Assembly (NCBI GenBank): GCA_017535945.1
Contig: JAFXTJ010000040.1
Coordinates: 1-33,804, forward strand
Source of the DNA: Lachnospiraceae bacterium
GTDB lineage: Bacteria; Bacillota; Clostridia; Lachnospirales; Lachnospiraceae
Reading direction: 5' to 3'
DNA: 33,804 nt
In this document: piece by piece, positions 21,411 through 30,047 of the stretch
Position numbering within the stretch: the first letter of the stretch is position 1
How the letters are laid out: every line of letters begins with the position of its first letter
Translations under genes and position numbers: made by a program
Notes under the pieces: model-generated
Seen by the model: the letters and a program-made list of their open reading frames with translations, nothing else
The model's database searches: none
Told to the model about the DNA's origin: nothing

Positions 21411-23296
21411 TCCGCGCTCTTGACCTTCTTCCAGGCTTCGTTATAGAGCCTGTCGCCTTCCTCTCCCAGTGAGATATAGGTATCGCACCGGTTCAGCGTC
21501 TCTTCATCCGGGAATGCGACCGCGGAATTGCGGATCTCCTCATCTTCGATCATCTCCTGCGCCGCGATATTGGGCGTGGAATAGGTGATATACTCGAAAT
21601 TCATGAGGGCGATATCCGGCCTGCACAGGAAATCGATCCACTTCAAGGCATTCTCGGCGTTACGTGCTTCCCTGCTGATGACCCAGGCGTCGATCCAGAC
21701 ATTGCTGCCCTCTTTGGGGATCACATACTCAAGATCCGCGTTTTCTCTCTTGGTATAGATGGCTTCCCCGGAATAGATCACACCGAGGGCCGCCTCATTG
21801 CCGATCATCTTGTCCCGCACCTGATCGATGACATAGGCCTGCACAAGCGGTGCCTGCGCGATGAGGTCGGCCGTTGCCGTATCGATCTCTGCGGGATCCG
21901 TCGTGTTGATGGAATATCCGCGCCGGGCCAGTGCCACCATGAAGGCGTCACGGATGGAATCCTGCATGAGGATCTCCCCCTTGTACGCGGGATCCCAGAG
22001 GATATCCCAGCTGTCCACCGGTCCGTTCACGAGATTTCTGTTGTAGAGGATTCCGACCGTTCCCCAGCAGTACGGTACCGCATATTCGTTCGCCGGATCA
22101 AAGGCCGTCGCGGACTCGTAATACTGCTTCCCGATGTACTCGTAAGCATTCGGGATCGCCGAACGGTCAAGCTTCATGAGCATGTCATTATCGATGAGCT
22201 TGGCGATCATATAGTCGGAGGGGCACAGCACATCATAGGCCGCGCCGTCCGAGGCGATCTTGGCATACATGATCTCATTGGATTCAAATTCGTCATAGAC
22301 GACCTCTATCCCGGTCTCCTCCTGAAACAGTTCGATGACCTCCGGATCGATATATTCCCCTGCGTTGTAGACGAATACCTGGTCCGAATTCTTGGAAAAG
22401 ACACCGCCGTAGACGAGCGCCATCGCGATGATCAGGATGCTCGCGACCGCGATACCGGCGACCGCGCCGTAGGTCTTTAACTTCGCGTTCATGCCCTTCT
22501 TCACAACGCCGGTGCGCCGTGCACTGCGGGCCTTCATCCGGTCGGAAGCGAACAGCAGGATCAGCACGGCCACAAAGATGATGGCGGAGAGCGCATAGAT
22601 CTCGGGCCTGATCCCTCGCTTCACCTCGCTGTAGATCTTGGTGGAAAGGGTATCAAACCCGCTCCCCTTGGTGAAATACGTGATGATGAAATCATCGATC
22701 GACATCGTGAACGCCATCAGCGCGCCGGAGATGATCGCCGGAGCCAGATCCGGCAGGATCGTCTTCCGGAAGGCAAAGAACGGCTCCGCGCCGAGGTCCA
22801 GCGCCGCCTCGTAAACGGAAGGCGAGATGGTCTTCAGTCTCGGCAGGACCGAAAGCATGACGAACGGGATGTCAAAAGTGATATGCGCGATGAGCACCGT
22901 GACAAAACCCGCGTCGAAATGCAGGACCTTGAACAGGAGCATCAGCGAGATACCGGTCACGATATCCGCATTGATCATGGGGATGTTGGTCACACCGATG
23001 ATGAGAGATCTCATCCGCCGCTTCATGCCGGTCATCGCGACGGACGCAGCCGTACCGATCAGCGTCGATACCACCGTGGCGATGAGCGCGATGATCAGCG
23101 TGTTCGCCATCGCGTTCAGGACCTCGTGATCGTGGATGAGATTCAGGTACCACTGCATCGTGAAGCCGCCCCACTTTGAACGGGACTTGCTCCTGTTGAA
23201 CGACAGAACGATCAGCGTCACGATGGGCGCATACATGAACAGGAAGATGACCGCCATATAGATTTTTTCGATGGGACGGATCCTGTTATTCATCAT
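21407..23296 (-). CDS. potCD: Fused spermidine/putrescine permease and binding protein (PotCD)
   Basis: Residues ~1-265 are a PotC permease: six helices, EAALDLGAEPFFAFRKTILPDL as the EAA loop, and MSIDDFIITYFTKGSGFDTL, which is diagnostic. A membrane segment at ~277-298 (GAVAGIAVASILIIAMALVYGG) then leads into a PotD-type binding protein (~305-629) with VFVYNAGEYIDPEVIELFQEETG, YDVLCPSDYMIAKL, PYCWGTVGILYNR and the ending EAWKKVK. The two parts are usually separate genes; here one open frame of 629 aa tethers the binding protein to the membrane without lipidation. It overlaps the potB end by 11 nt and is last in the operon. The stop overlaps the convergent YvyF-like gene. Confidence 0.93.
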   Translation of the reverse strand: MMNNRIRPIEKIYMAVIFLFMYAPIVTLIVLSFNRSKSRSKWGGFTMQWYLNLIHDHEVLNAMANTLIIALIATVVSTLIGTAASVAMTGMKRRMRSLIIGVTNIPMINADIVTGISLMLLFKVLHFDAGFVTVLIAHITFDIPFVMLSVLPRLKTISPSVYEAALDLGAEPFFAFRKTILPDLAPAIISGALMAFTMSIDDFIITYFTKGSGFDTLSTKIYSEVKRGIRPEIYALSAIIFVAVLILLFASDRMKARSARRTGVVKKGMNAKLKTYGAVAGIAVASILIIAMALVYGGVFSKNSDQVFVYNAGEYIDPEVIELFQEETGIEVVYDEFESNEIMYAKIASDGAAYDVLCPSDYMIAKLIDNDMLMKLDRSAIPNAYEYIGKQYYESATAFDPANEYAVPYCWGTVGILYNRNLVNGPVDSWDILWDPAYKGEILMQDSIRDAFMVALARRGYSINTTDPAEIDTATADLIAQAPLVQAYVIDQVRDKMIGNEAALGVIYSGEAIYTKRENADLEYVIPKEGSNVWIDAWVISREARNAENALKWIDFLCRPDIALMNFEYITYSTPNIAAQEMIEDEEIRNSAVAFPDEETLNRCDTYISLGEEGDRLYNEAWKKVKSAD

Positions 23297-24101
23297 CCTT
23301 CTCCGATACAGCCGAAATGACCATATTGACGACGATAAAGATCATCAGCACGATGGAGAGACCGCTCCCCATATGCCAGTCATAGGTCAGCGTGAACTCC
23401 TGCTCGATCACGTTGCCGATCAGCAGGATCTTGGACCCTCCCAGCATCGTCGAGATCGCAAAGGTCGTGAGCGCCGGGATAAAGACCATCGTGACGCCCG
23501 AGATGATCCCCGGGACCGTCAGCGGCAGCGTCACACGCAGGAATGTCTGCACGGAATTCGCACCGAGATCTCTCGCCGCATTGATGACATTTGGATCGAT
23601 CTTCGCCAGGGAATTGTAGATCGGCATGATCATGAAAGGCAGGAAGTTGTACACCATGCCGATGACGATGGCCCCGGGCGTGTTGATGACACGCATGGCC
23701 GGCAGATGCAGAAACTCCAGGATCCCGTTGATGACCCCGTGGTTCTCCAGGAGCGTCATCCAGGAAAAGGTGCGCAGCAGGAAGTTCATCCACATGGGGA
23801 GGATGAAGATCGTCGTGATGATCCCCTGGGAGCTCATCTTGTTCTTTGCAAGGATCATCCCGAGAGGGTATGCCAGAAGGAAGCAGATGAGCGTACTGAT
23901 CAGCGCGAGTTCCAGTGCGAGCAGGAGCGATTTCGCATGCTCCGGCTGCGCGATCGCCGCGATATTGGCAAGGGTCATCGCACCGCTCTCGTCCGTGAGC
24001 CCGTACCACAGGATCATCGCCAGCGGCACCAGGATAAAGATCAGCGCCCAGGCAAAATACGGGGAGGCAACTGCCCCTGCTTTTTTCGGATCCCTGAACA
24101 C
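23286..24101 (-). CDS. potB: Spermidine/putrescine ABC transporter permease
   Basis: The 271-residue protein has six helices. Typical PotB features are ALIFILVPLAMILWYGLTD at the N-terminus, LPMWMNFLLRTFSWMTLLENHGVIN, the EAA-like loop INAARDLGANSVQTFLRVTLPLTVPGI and ISTMLGGSKILLIGNVIEQEF. It forms the channel with the PotC part of the next gene. The start is GTG at 24101, with AGGAG nine nucleotides upstream (shared with the end of potA); it lies 6 bp past the potA stop. Confidence 0.93.
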   Translation of the reverse strand: MFRDPKKAGAVASPYFAWALIFILVPLAMILWYGLTDESGAMTLANIAAIAQPEHAKSLLLALELALISTLICFLLAYPLGMILAKNKMSSQGIITTIFILPMWMNFLLRTFSWMTLLENHGVINGILEFLHLPAMRVINTPGAIVIGMVYNFLPFMIMPIYNSLAKIDPNVINAARDLGANSVQTFLRVTLPLTVPGIISGVTMVFIPALTTFAISTMLGGSKILLIGNVIEQEFTLTYDWHMGSGLSIVLMIFIVVNMVISAVSEKDDE

Positions 24102-24107
24102 CGTGCT

Positions 24108-25181
24108 TTACTCCTCTACACCGATGGCCTGCTCGTCCTCGCTCGCAGGCTTGTTCATGACCTGGATATTGAAGGGATCGACACGGATATCCACCTCGGT
24201 CCCCACCGGGAATTCCCTGGTGGAGTGCACCAGCCACTCAAAGCCGCCGGCCTGCACCTCCATCTCGTAATGAACCCCTTTGAAGATGATGTGCGTCACG
24301 ACACCCGGGATCCTGCCCTCGCCTCTTTTCACGAGTTCCACATCCTCCGGGCGGATGACGACGTCCACCGGCTTCTCATTGCCGAAGCCCTTATCGACGC
24401 AGGGGAATTCCACATCGAGGATCCGCACGAGCTCATCGCGCACCATGACAGCCGTGATGATGTTGGAATCTCCGATAAAGTCAGCCACAAAGGCATTCTC
24501 CGGCTCGTTATAGATGTCCTCCGGCGTGCCCTCCTGCTGGATATAGCCCTGATTCATGACCACGATATGGTCCGACATCGTCAGAGCCTCCTCCTGGTCA
24601 TGCGTGACATAGATAAAGGTGATCCCAAGCTCCTTCTTCAGACGGATCAGTTCATACTGCATATCCTGCCGGAGCTTTAAGTCCAGCGCGCCGAGAGGCT
24701 CATCGAGGAGGAGCACCTTAGGCTCGTTGACGATGGCGCGGGCGATCGCGATCCGCTGCTGCTGTCCGCCGGAGAGCGAATCCGGCATCCGGTGCTCGAA
24801 GCCCTCCAGGTTCACGAGTTTTAATGCGTAGCTGATCTTGTCCCGGATATACTGATCGGTCTTGTTCTTGATCCTGAGACCGAAAGCGATGTTCTCCGCG
24901 ATGTCCATGTGCGTGAAAAGCGCGTACTTCTGGAACACCGTGTTGAGCTGCCGCTTGTTCGGCGCCAGCGAAGTGATATCCTGTCCGTCAAAGATGACCT
25001 GTCCCTGATCCGGCGTCTCGAAGCCGCCGATGATGCGGAGCGTCGTCGTCTTGCCGCAGCCCGAAGGGCCGAGGAGCGTCAGAAACTCATTCTCGTGGAT
25101 CACGAGATTGAGATCATCCAGAACGAGCTGCCCGTCATAGGATTTGGAGATATTCTTCAGTTCGATCAGTTCCTTGCTCAT
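24108..25181 (-). CDS. potA: Spermidine/putrescine ABC transporter ATP-binding protein
   Basis: The 357-residue ATPase has Walker [10 protein letters not shown] (about 38-46), the Q-loop VFQKYALF, signature LSGGQQQR (about 135), Walker [13 protein letters not shown] and H-loop VTHDQEEAL, followed by a C-terminal TOBE-type regulatory domain of ~110 residues. The order potA-potB-potCD defines a polyamine importer. The ATG has AGGAG about 12 nucleotides upstream, a long spacing. A weak promoter may lie at 25228-25256, in the 78-bp gap after the MacB-core-like gene. Confidence 0.93.
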   Translation of the reverse strand: MSKELIELKNISKSYDGQLVLDDLNLVIHENEFLTLLGPSGCGKTTTLRIIGGFETPDQGQVIFDGQDITSLAPNKRQLNTVFQKYALFTHMDIAENIAFGLRIKNKTDQYIRDKISYALKLVNLEGFEHRMPDSLSGGQQQRIAIARAIVNEPKVLLLDEPLGALDLKLRQDMQYELIRLKKELGITFIYVTHDQEEALTMSDHIVVMNQGYIQQEGTPEDIYNEPENAFVADFIGDSNIITAVMVRDELVRILDVEFPCVDKGFGNEKPVDVVIRPEDVELVKRGEGRIPGVVTHIIFKGVHYEMEVQAGGFEWLVHSTREFPVGTEVDIRVDPFNIQVMNKPASEDEQAIGVEE

Positions 25182-25227
25182 GGGCTGTATTACTCCTCTT
25201 CACGCGGCCGTTGTCGCACAGGATTTG

Positions 25228-25256
25228 ATGATACCACAATGTGCCGTGTTTTGCAC
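25228..25256 (-). promoter_or_regulatory. Possible potA promoter
   Basis: The minus strand has TGG-TATCAT, an extended -10 (hexamer 25228-25233), with a poor GTGCAA at the -35 position 17 bp upstream. It is the only promoter-like sequence in the gap before potA, so the pot genes may be an independent unit; read-through from upstream is also possible. Confidence 0.35.
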
Positions 25257-25259
25257 GAA

Positions 25260-26708
25260 TTATTTCTCGTCGTTTTCTTCGCTGTCTTCGTCTTCTTCGT
25301 CTTCTTCGGTTTCTTCCTCTTCGTCCACGTCTGCTTCCGTTTCTTCCTCCTGCACGCTGTCCCCGTCTTCGTCCGCTTCCTTTTCTTCTATATCTTCTTC
25401 ACGCGTTTCATTTTCGTCGTATCCGTCATCTTCCCCGTCTTCGCCGGTCTCTTCCTCATCTTTATCAAACTCTTCATCATCCTCGATATCTTCGATCCCG
25501 TCCATCTCATCGCGGACTTCGATCTGCTGCTCCTTTTTCATCTTCCTTTTACTGGCCTGTTCATATCTCCAGTCAGAGAAACGTGCCCACTCCCCGGCCA
25601 CGGTCCAGGTGCGCCGGCGCCAGACGCGGTAAAGGAGGATGCAGGGAATGAGAAGTCCGGCAGCCAGGCAGGCCAGCGCGGCCGCAAACAGCAGGGAAAA
25701 GAGATTGGTGTAGCCTCTGGCGATATTCTCCCAGTACGGATAGATGAGCGGCTTCACCTGCATACCGCGGGAGAAGAACCCTTTGAAGTTTGCAAGAAGC
25801 GCTTCGCCGCGGAAACGGCTGCTGTTCTCGAGCACATAGGCGCGCCCCTTCTTCACCTGTGCCTTGTCCGTCAGCAGCTGCAGCGCGTAGTTGCGGACCG
25901 GATCCGGCAGGATGATCTCATAGGCATTGATACCGATGACCGGCGCCGTACCGATCGCCGCGCCTGCGCCGCTCGTATCCTGCGCCTGCTTCGTACCGCT
26001 TCCCTCTCCGGCTTCCTGATCCGGCAGGATCCTGCCGCCGACCACTCCCAGCTGACACAGCGATTCCGCGGACAGGAATACGAGATTCTGCGGGATACCT
26101 GCTTCGCGTTCAATGGAATTCACGGAGGGGATGTCGAAGACGCCCGACACCGTGTGCGTGACACCGCCGATCGTGACGGTCATGCCGATGACATCATAAG
26201 ACCCGAAGAGCTGCCAGGCCAGATCCTCGTCGAGCAGGATCCTGTCCGGTGTCTCCAGTTCCTGGGAATAATAGCTGCCGGTAAGAAGGGTCACCGGATG
26301 AAAACGGAAGAAATCCCCGCCCGTGCCGATGGCATTGGCTTCCACCGTGAGAGAACCGCTCGTGATCCGCACGGTTCCGGGCACGCTCAGACAGCTCACA
26401 TAGGGCAGCCTGTCCTCATACTCATCCGGGTCATAGACCGCATCCTTGATGAGCGTCTCACGGATGCCGTATTCCATCTCCCGGATCCGGCCGATCCCCG
26501 CACGGTCATCCACGGGATAAAAAACGGTGAGCTGGGAAGCGCCTTTCCCGTCCTCCGTCCAGGTGCGGACAGCCTGCTGATCGTACAGTCTCTTCTTCAT
26601 ACGGTCCGTCAGGAACAGAAGAATGCCGGAACAGGCAAGAAAAGCCAGAGCGACGGACAGCCACAGGACTGTCTTCTTCGACAGCCTGATCCCGCTACTC
26701 TGTTTCAT
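25260..26708 (-). CDS. MacB-core-like membrane protein with acidic C-terminal tail
   Basis: The 482-residue protein has an N-terminal membrane helix (about 11-32), then ~300 extracellular residues resembling the MacB periplasmic core domain. Markers are VSCLSVPGTVRITSGSLTVEANAIGTGGDFF, LLTGSYYSQELETPDRILLDEDLAWQLFGSYDVIGMTVTIGG and HTVSGVFDIP. A second helix (about 344-370) and a cytoplasmic end follow. A full MacB/FtsX permease has four helices; only two are present here. The last ~85 residues are almost all Asp/Glu. The ATG at 26708 overlaps the HlyD-like gene by 14 nt, so the two are coupled. No MacB-type ATPase is encoded nearby. It may be a scaffold for an envelope complex; function is unproven. 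Confidence 0.75.
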   Translation of the reverse strand: MKQSSGIRLSKKTVLWLSVALAFLACSGILLFLTDRMKKRLYDQQAVRTWTEDGKGASQLTVFYPVDDRAGIGRIREMEYGIRETLIKDAVYDPDEYEDRLPYVSCLSVPGTVRITSGSLTVEANAIGTGGDFFRFHPVTLLTGSYYSQELETPDRILLDEDLAWQLFGSYDVIGMTVTIGGVTHTVSGVFDIPSVNSIEREAGIPQNLVFLSAESLCQLGVVGGRILPDQEAGEGSGTKQAQDTSGAGAAIGTAPVIGINAYEIILPDPVRNYALQLLTDKAQVKKGRAYVLENSSRFRGEALLANFKGFFSRGMQVKPLIYPYWENIARGYTNLFSLLFAAALACLAAGLLIPCILLYRVWRRRTWTVAGEWARFSDWRYEQASKRKMKKEQQIEVRDEMDGIEDIEDDEEFDKDEEETGEDGEDDGYDENETREEDIEEKEADEDGDSVQEEETEADVDEEEETEEDEEDEDSEENDEK

Positions 26709-28254
26709 TGGCCAGCCGCACATACTGTCCGGCCCGGACAGGCTCCGACGAATTGGTGATCACATATTCATAGCCTTCGAGCGCGGCGGAGATAGCGGAA
26801 TTGGTATCATCGGACTCCTGCACCTCCGCGTCCACACGCCTGGCGACATAGCGGTTGCCGAGCGGGCTCGGCTTCTGATCGACGATCAGGACGAACTTCC
26901 CGTTGTTGTCGGAACGGACGGCACTGTTCGGCACGACCAGATCATAATCCTGCGTGGTCTGCCCGATCTGCAGGCTCACGCTCTGCCCAGCCTGGACCTC
27001 CGGGCTCTTTATGGTGAATTCCAGCAGTTTCTTCCCTGTCGGATCGTTGGGATCGTTCTTGATCGAACGGAGCGTCGATTCAAACTCCGAGTAATACCAG
27101 GCGTTCTGCGGCTCCGCGGCATCGCCGACATGGACCTTGCGCGCCTGCGCGTTTGTGACGGAGAATGAGACGATCATGTCCCGTCCCGCCACCTGGATCA
27201 CCGCTGCCGGTGTATCCGCCTTGGTGGTCTCCCCCGCGACATAGCCGACCGATGTGATCGTGCCGGACACCGGCGTAGTGATCGTACTGCCGATGGATTC
27301 CGCCGTCAGCCTGTCCACACGCTCCTGCGCCCTCGCCACATCCTCCTCGGCCGTCGCCACATCGGTACGCGTTGTCTCAAGTCCGATATGCGAACCGATA
27401 CTCGTGAGGATCTTGTCCTTTTCCTCCTTGGCGTTGTCATAGGCGGTCTGTGCATCGGCCGCGTCCGATTCCACCTGGGCGAGCTTGATGGCGTAGCCGT
27501 TTTCCATCTGCGTCTTATAGGTCGTCAGCTGTGATTTGTTCTTGATGATCTCGCTGATCTCCTTCAGATCATCCTCATTCGCCACCCCGAGATCCTTTTT
27601 CTGCTCCAGCAGCGCCAGTTCGTAGTCATACTGCACGATCTTGCTGCTGATGTCCTCGATCTCCTTTTTCTGCTCCGTCTGCAGATCCTGCACCTTTTTC
27701 TTCGCCGCCTCGAGAGCGGCATCCGCGGCATCGTACTGCGCCACCACGTTTCTTAAGGTCTTCTGGAAATCGTCCCATCCCTCGGTCTGTCCGCCGCGCA
27801 CCTGTGTGATGACGCGGTCGTTCACGTCGCCGTTGAAAAGATCCGACTCATATTTGGCACGCGTGTCAAGAAGCGCTTTTTCCGCGGCACGAAGCTCCTG
27901 TTCCGCCTTCAGCAGCTCCTCCGACTCCTCGTCCTCCAGTTCGAACAGTACATCGCCGATCGAAACCTCATCCCCGACATGAACCAGGACAGAAGAGATC
28001 TTGCGCGACTGTTTGGACATCACCTTATACGGATCATCCGCCTCCACCGTCCCGGTCCCGCGGATCTTGGGCGAGATCCCTCCCCGCTCCACATAGACCG
28101 TGGACACCTCCGGCAGCGTCCGGTTCATCCAGGTATTCGAGAAAAAGGTGAGTACGAGCAGCAGGATGAGGAACCCGATGATCAGATTCTTGATCGTGTC
28201 CCTGCGCTTTGCCGCTCTGTGTTCTTCGATCCGGATGTCAAGATCCCTGCTCAT
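26695..28254 (-). CDS. HlyD/RND-type membrane fusion (adaptor) protein
   Basis: The 519 residues begin with one membrane helix (about 24-42), then a barrel-sandwich half (ISPKIRGTGTVEADDPYKVMSKQSRKISSVLVHVGDEVSIGDVLFELED). A long coiled coil (about 115-300) with LEQKKDLGVANEDDLKEI follows, then the second lipoyl half ITTPVSGTITSVGYVAGETT and a beta-barrel end. In Gram-positive cells such adaptors work with MacB- or ABC-type exporters across the wall. It overlaps the MalG-like gene by an ATGA and the MacB-core gene by 14 nt, so it likely works with both. GGAGG lies upstream of the ATG. Confidence 0.85.
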   Translation of the reverse strand: MSRDLDIRIEEHRAAKRRDTIKNLIIGFLILLLVLTFFSNTWMNRTLPEVSTVYVERGGISPKIRGTGTVEADDPYKVMSKQSRKISSVLVHVGDEVSIGDVLFELEDEESEELLKAEQELRAAEKALLDTRAKYESDLFNGDVNDRVITQVRGGQTEGWDDFQKTLRNVVAQYDAADAALEAAKKKVQDLQTEQKKEIEDISSKIVQYDYELALLEQKKDLGVANEDDLKEISEIIKNKSQLTTYKTQMENGYAIKLAQVESDAADAQTAYDNAKEEKDKILTSIGSHIGLETTRTDVATAEEDVARAQERVDRLTAESIGSTITTPVSGTITSVGYVAGETTKADTPAAVIQVAGRDMIVSFSVTNAQARKVHVGDAAEPQNAWYYSEFESTLRSIKNDPNDPTGKKLLEFTIKSPEVQAGQSVSLQIGQTTQDYDLVVPNSAVRSDNNGKFVLIVDQKPSPLGNRYVARRVDAEVQESDDTNSAISAALEGYEYVITNSSEPVRAGQYVRLANETE

Positions 28255-29177
28255 CCCTTTATGCCTCCCTGATAGGTGATACCCTCAACAAGATACTCCT
28301 CTCCGTACAGAAAAATCAAGAGCGGCAGGATCATATAGATCACCGCGACGGCAAATGCCAGCGAGATCTCCCCGCCGTTGATCCGCGAGAGGAAAACGGA
28401 CAGCGGATGCATCTCCTCGTCCTCCAGCAGGACGATCGGCTGCTCCACCATATTCCAGTAATCGATAAAGATGAGGATCGCGATGGACGCGAGACCTCCT
28501 TTGGAGAGCGGCAGCGCGATCAGTGAGAAGATCTGCCATTCCCCTGCCCCGTCGATCCGGGCGGCCTCCAGCACCCCGGACGGGATCCTGCGCATGAACT
28601 TTGTGAGCAGGAAGACCGCGAACGGGGAAAAGATCCCCGGCAGCCAGATGGCCCAGTGCGTATTGACCAGATGCAGCGCCCTGCTCACGAGGAAATTCGG
28701 CACGAGCGTCACCTGATACGGCATGAGCATCAGGATGATATAGGAGAAAAAGATGATCTCCTTGACCTTCGTCCGCTTTCTGGCGAATCCGTAGGAAGCC
28801 AGTGAGGCCACCGCCAGCTGCAGGATCACGATGGGCACCGTGTAGAGGACGGAATTCCAGAATTTGAACAGATACGCCGGACTCTTGAACAGCACGGTCG
28901 CATACTGGGAAAAGGTCACGATATCCGGGATGAACTTGAGCATCACGGTCCTGCCGATGAAGACCCTGCCGCCGGTGCGCGTCGTAGCGAATACGGCGCC
29001 GTAATTGGCCGAGATCTCCGAGGCGGACATAAAGGAATTCGTGAACGTAAAGATCACCGGCAGGAGAAAGCCGATGCTGAGCAGCAGCAGGAACGCCGCC
29101 ATGAGACCTGCGACCGCTTTCCTGCCGAGTCGTTTCCTCCTCCCCGCGAGGGCCCGGATGTCCGCATAAGTCTTCAA
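28251..29177 (-). CDS. MalG-like ABC transporter permease
   Basis: The 308-residue membrane protein has about six helices. Its EAA loop, LEAARIDGAGEWQIFSLIALPLSKGGLASIAIL, and the end EEYLVEGITYQGGIKG are CUT1/MalG-type. The start is TTG at 29177, overlapping the MalF-like stop, with GGGAGG eleven nucleotides upstream; no better start was found. An extended extracellular segment between the first two helices (about 50-90) is longer than in standard MalG. Import of a sugar would be the default reading, but the adaptor genes downstream make that uncertain. Confidence 0.85.
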   Translation of the reverse strand: MKTYADIRALAGRRKRLGRKAVAGLMAAFLLLLSIGFLLPVIFTFTNSFMSASEISANYGAVFATTRTGGRVFIGRTVMLKFIPDIVTFSQYATVLFKSPAYLFKFWNSVLYTVPIVILQLAVASLASYGFARKRTKVKEIIFFSYIILMLMPYQVTLVPNFLVSRALHLVNTHWAIWLPGIFSPFAVFLLTKFMRRIPSGVLEAARIDGAGEWQIFSLIALPLSKGGLASIAILIFIDYWNMVEQPIVLLEDEEMHPLSVFLSRINGGEISLAFAVAVIYMILPLLIFLYGEEYLVEGITYQGGIKG

Positions 29178-30040
29178 TCCTCGATGTCCCTCCCGAAACG
29201 GTCTTCCGCGATGAACAGGATCCCCACGAGGAGGATGATCACGGCACTCATCATCACAGCCGCCGCGGACAGCTTCTGATAATCCAGCGCCAGAAAGGTG
29301 TTGTTCATGAAATGCTGCAGCAGATACAGCGAATCATACGGATACTCGCCCGTCATCAGATAGGTCTCGCGGAATACCTTGAACGAGTTCAGCAGGCTCA
29401 TGATGGTGACAAAGAGGATCGTCGCCGAGAGATATCTCAGCTTGATCCGGAAAAAGACCGTGAACCTGCCGGCCCCTTCGATCTGAGACACCTCGATCAG
29501 ATCCCGCGGGATACTGGCCAGTGCCGCCATGAACAGGATCATGTTGTAGCCGAGATTCTTCCAGATGAACAGGAGCACGATGACGATCTGCGCGTGTTCA
29601 CTCTTGAGCCAGTCAATATGAACTCCCAGAACCGCGTTGACGAGGCCGTTGTAATGAAAGAGCACCTGCCAGATCAGCACGACGGAGGCCACGGGGACCA
29701 TCAGGGGGCTTAAGAGACAGGAGCGGAAAAAACTCTTCCACGGAAGCGCCGCTTCCATGAGGATCGCGGCCAGGAGGGACAGCAGGACGGACAGAGGAAC
29801 GGCCGTCAGAGAGAAGCGGATCGTATTCCATACCGCCAGACGGTAAGCCTCATTGCGCGCCACGCGGAAATAATTGGCGAGTCCCACCGGGACATGCTGG
29901 ACCGGATTGTTGACCAGGGAATACCAGATGACGACGCCGAACGGCGCCACGAAAAAAACAAGGACCCCCAGCAGACTGGGTGCCAGAAAGAGCCAGGTGC
30001 GGAGGGTATCCCGTTGCTCTTTGGTGAGCCTCTTCCTCAC
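29174..30040 (-). CDS. MalF-like ABC transporter permease
   Basis: The 288-residue protein shows six helices and a CUT1-type loop (LIEVSQIEGAGRFTVFFRIKLRYLSATILFV), in which the usual EAA is EVSQIEGAG. It pairs with the MalG-like protein downstream. The start is GTG at 30040, 7 bp after the UPF0210 stop, with a weak AGGA site. There is no binding protein or ATPase gene in the cluster, so it would have to use a shared ATPase if it transports. Confidence 0.85.
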   Translation of the reverse strand: MRKRLTKEQRDTLRTWLFLAPSLLGVLVFFVAPFGVVIWYSLVNNPVQHVPVGLANYFRVARNEAYRLAVWNTIRFSLTAVPLSVLLSLLAAILMEAALPWKSFFRSCLLSPLMVPVASVVLIWQVLFHYNGLVNAVLGVHIDWLKSEHAQIVIVLLFIWKNLGYNMILFMAALASIPRDLIEVSQIEGAGRFTVFFRIKLRYLSATILFVTIMSLLNSFKVFRETYLMTGEYPYDSLYLLQHFMNNTFLALDYQKLSAAAVMMSAVIILLVGILFIAEDRFGRDIED

Positions 30041-30047
30041 GGCAGGA

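Noticed and set aside
23271..24680. 469-codon plus-strand open frame opposite potB and potA
   Set aside because: Opposite-strand shadow rich in Asp, His and Arg; spans two well-supported genes.
24909..26759. 616-codon plus-strand open frame opposite potA and the MacB-core gene
   Set aside because: The phenylalanine-rich stretch is the reverse complement of the Asp/Glu tail codons; no start signal.
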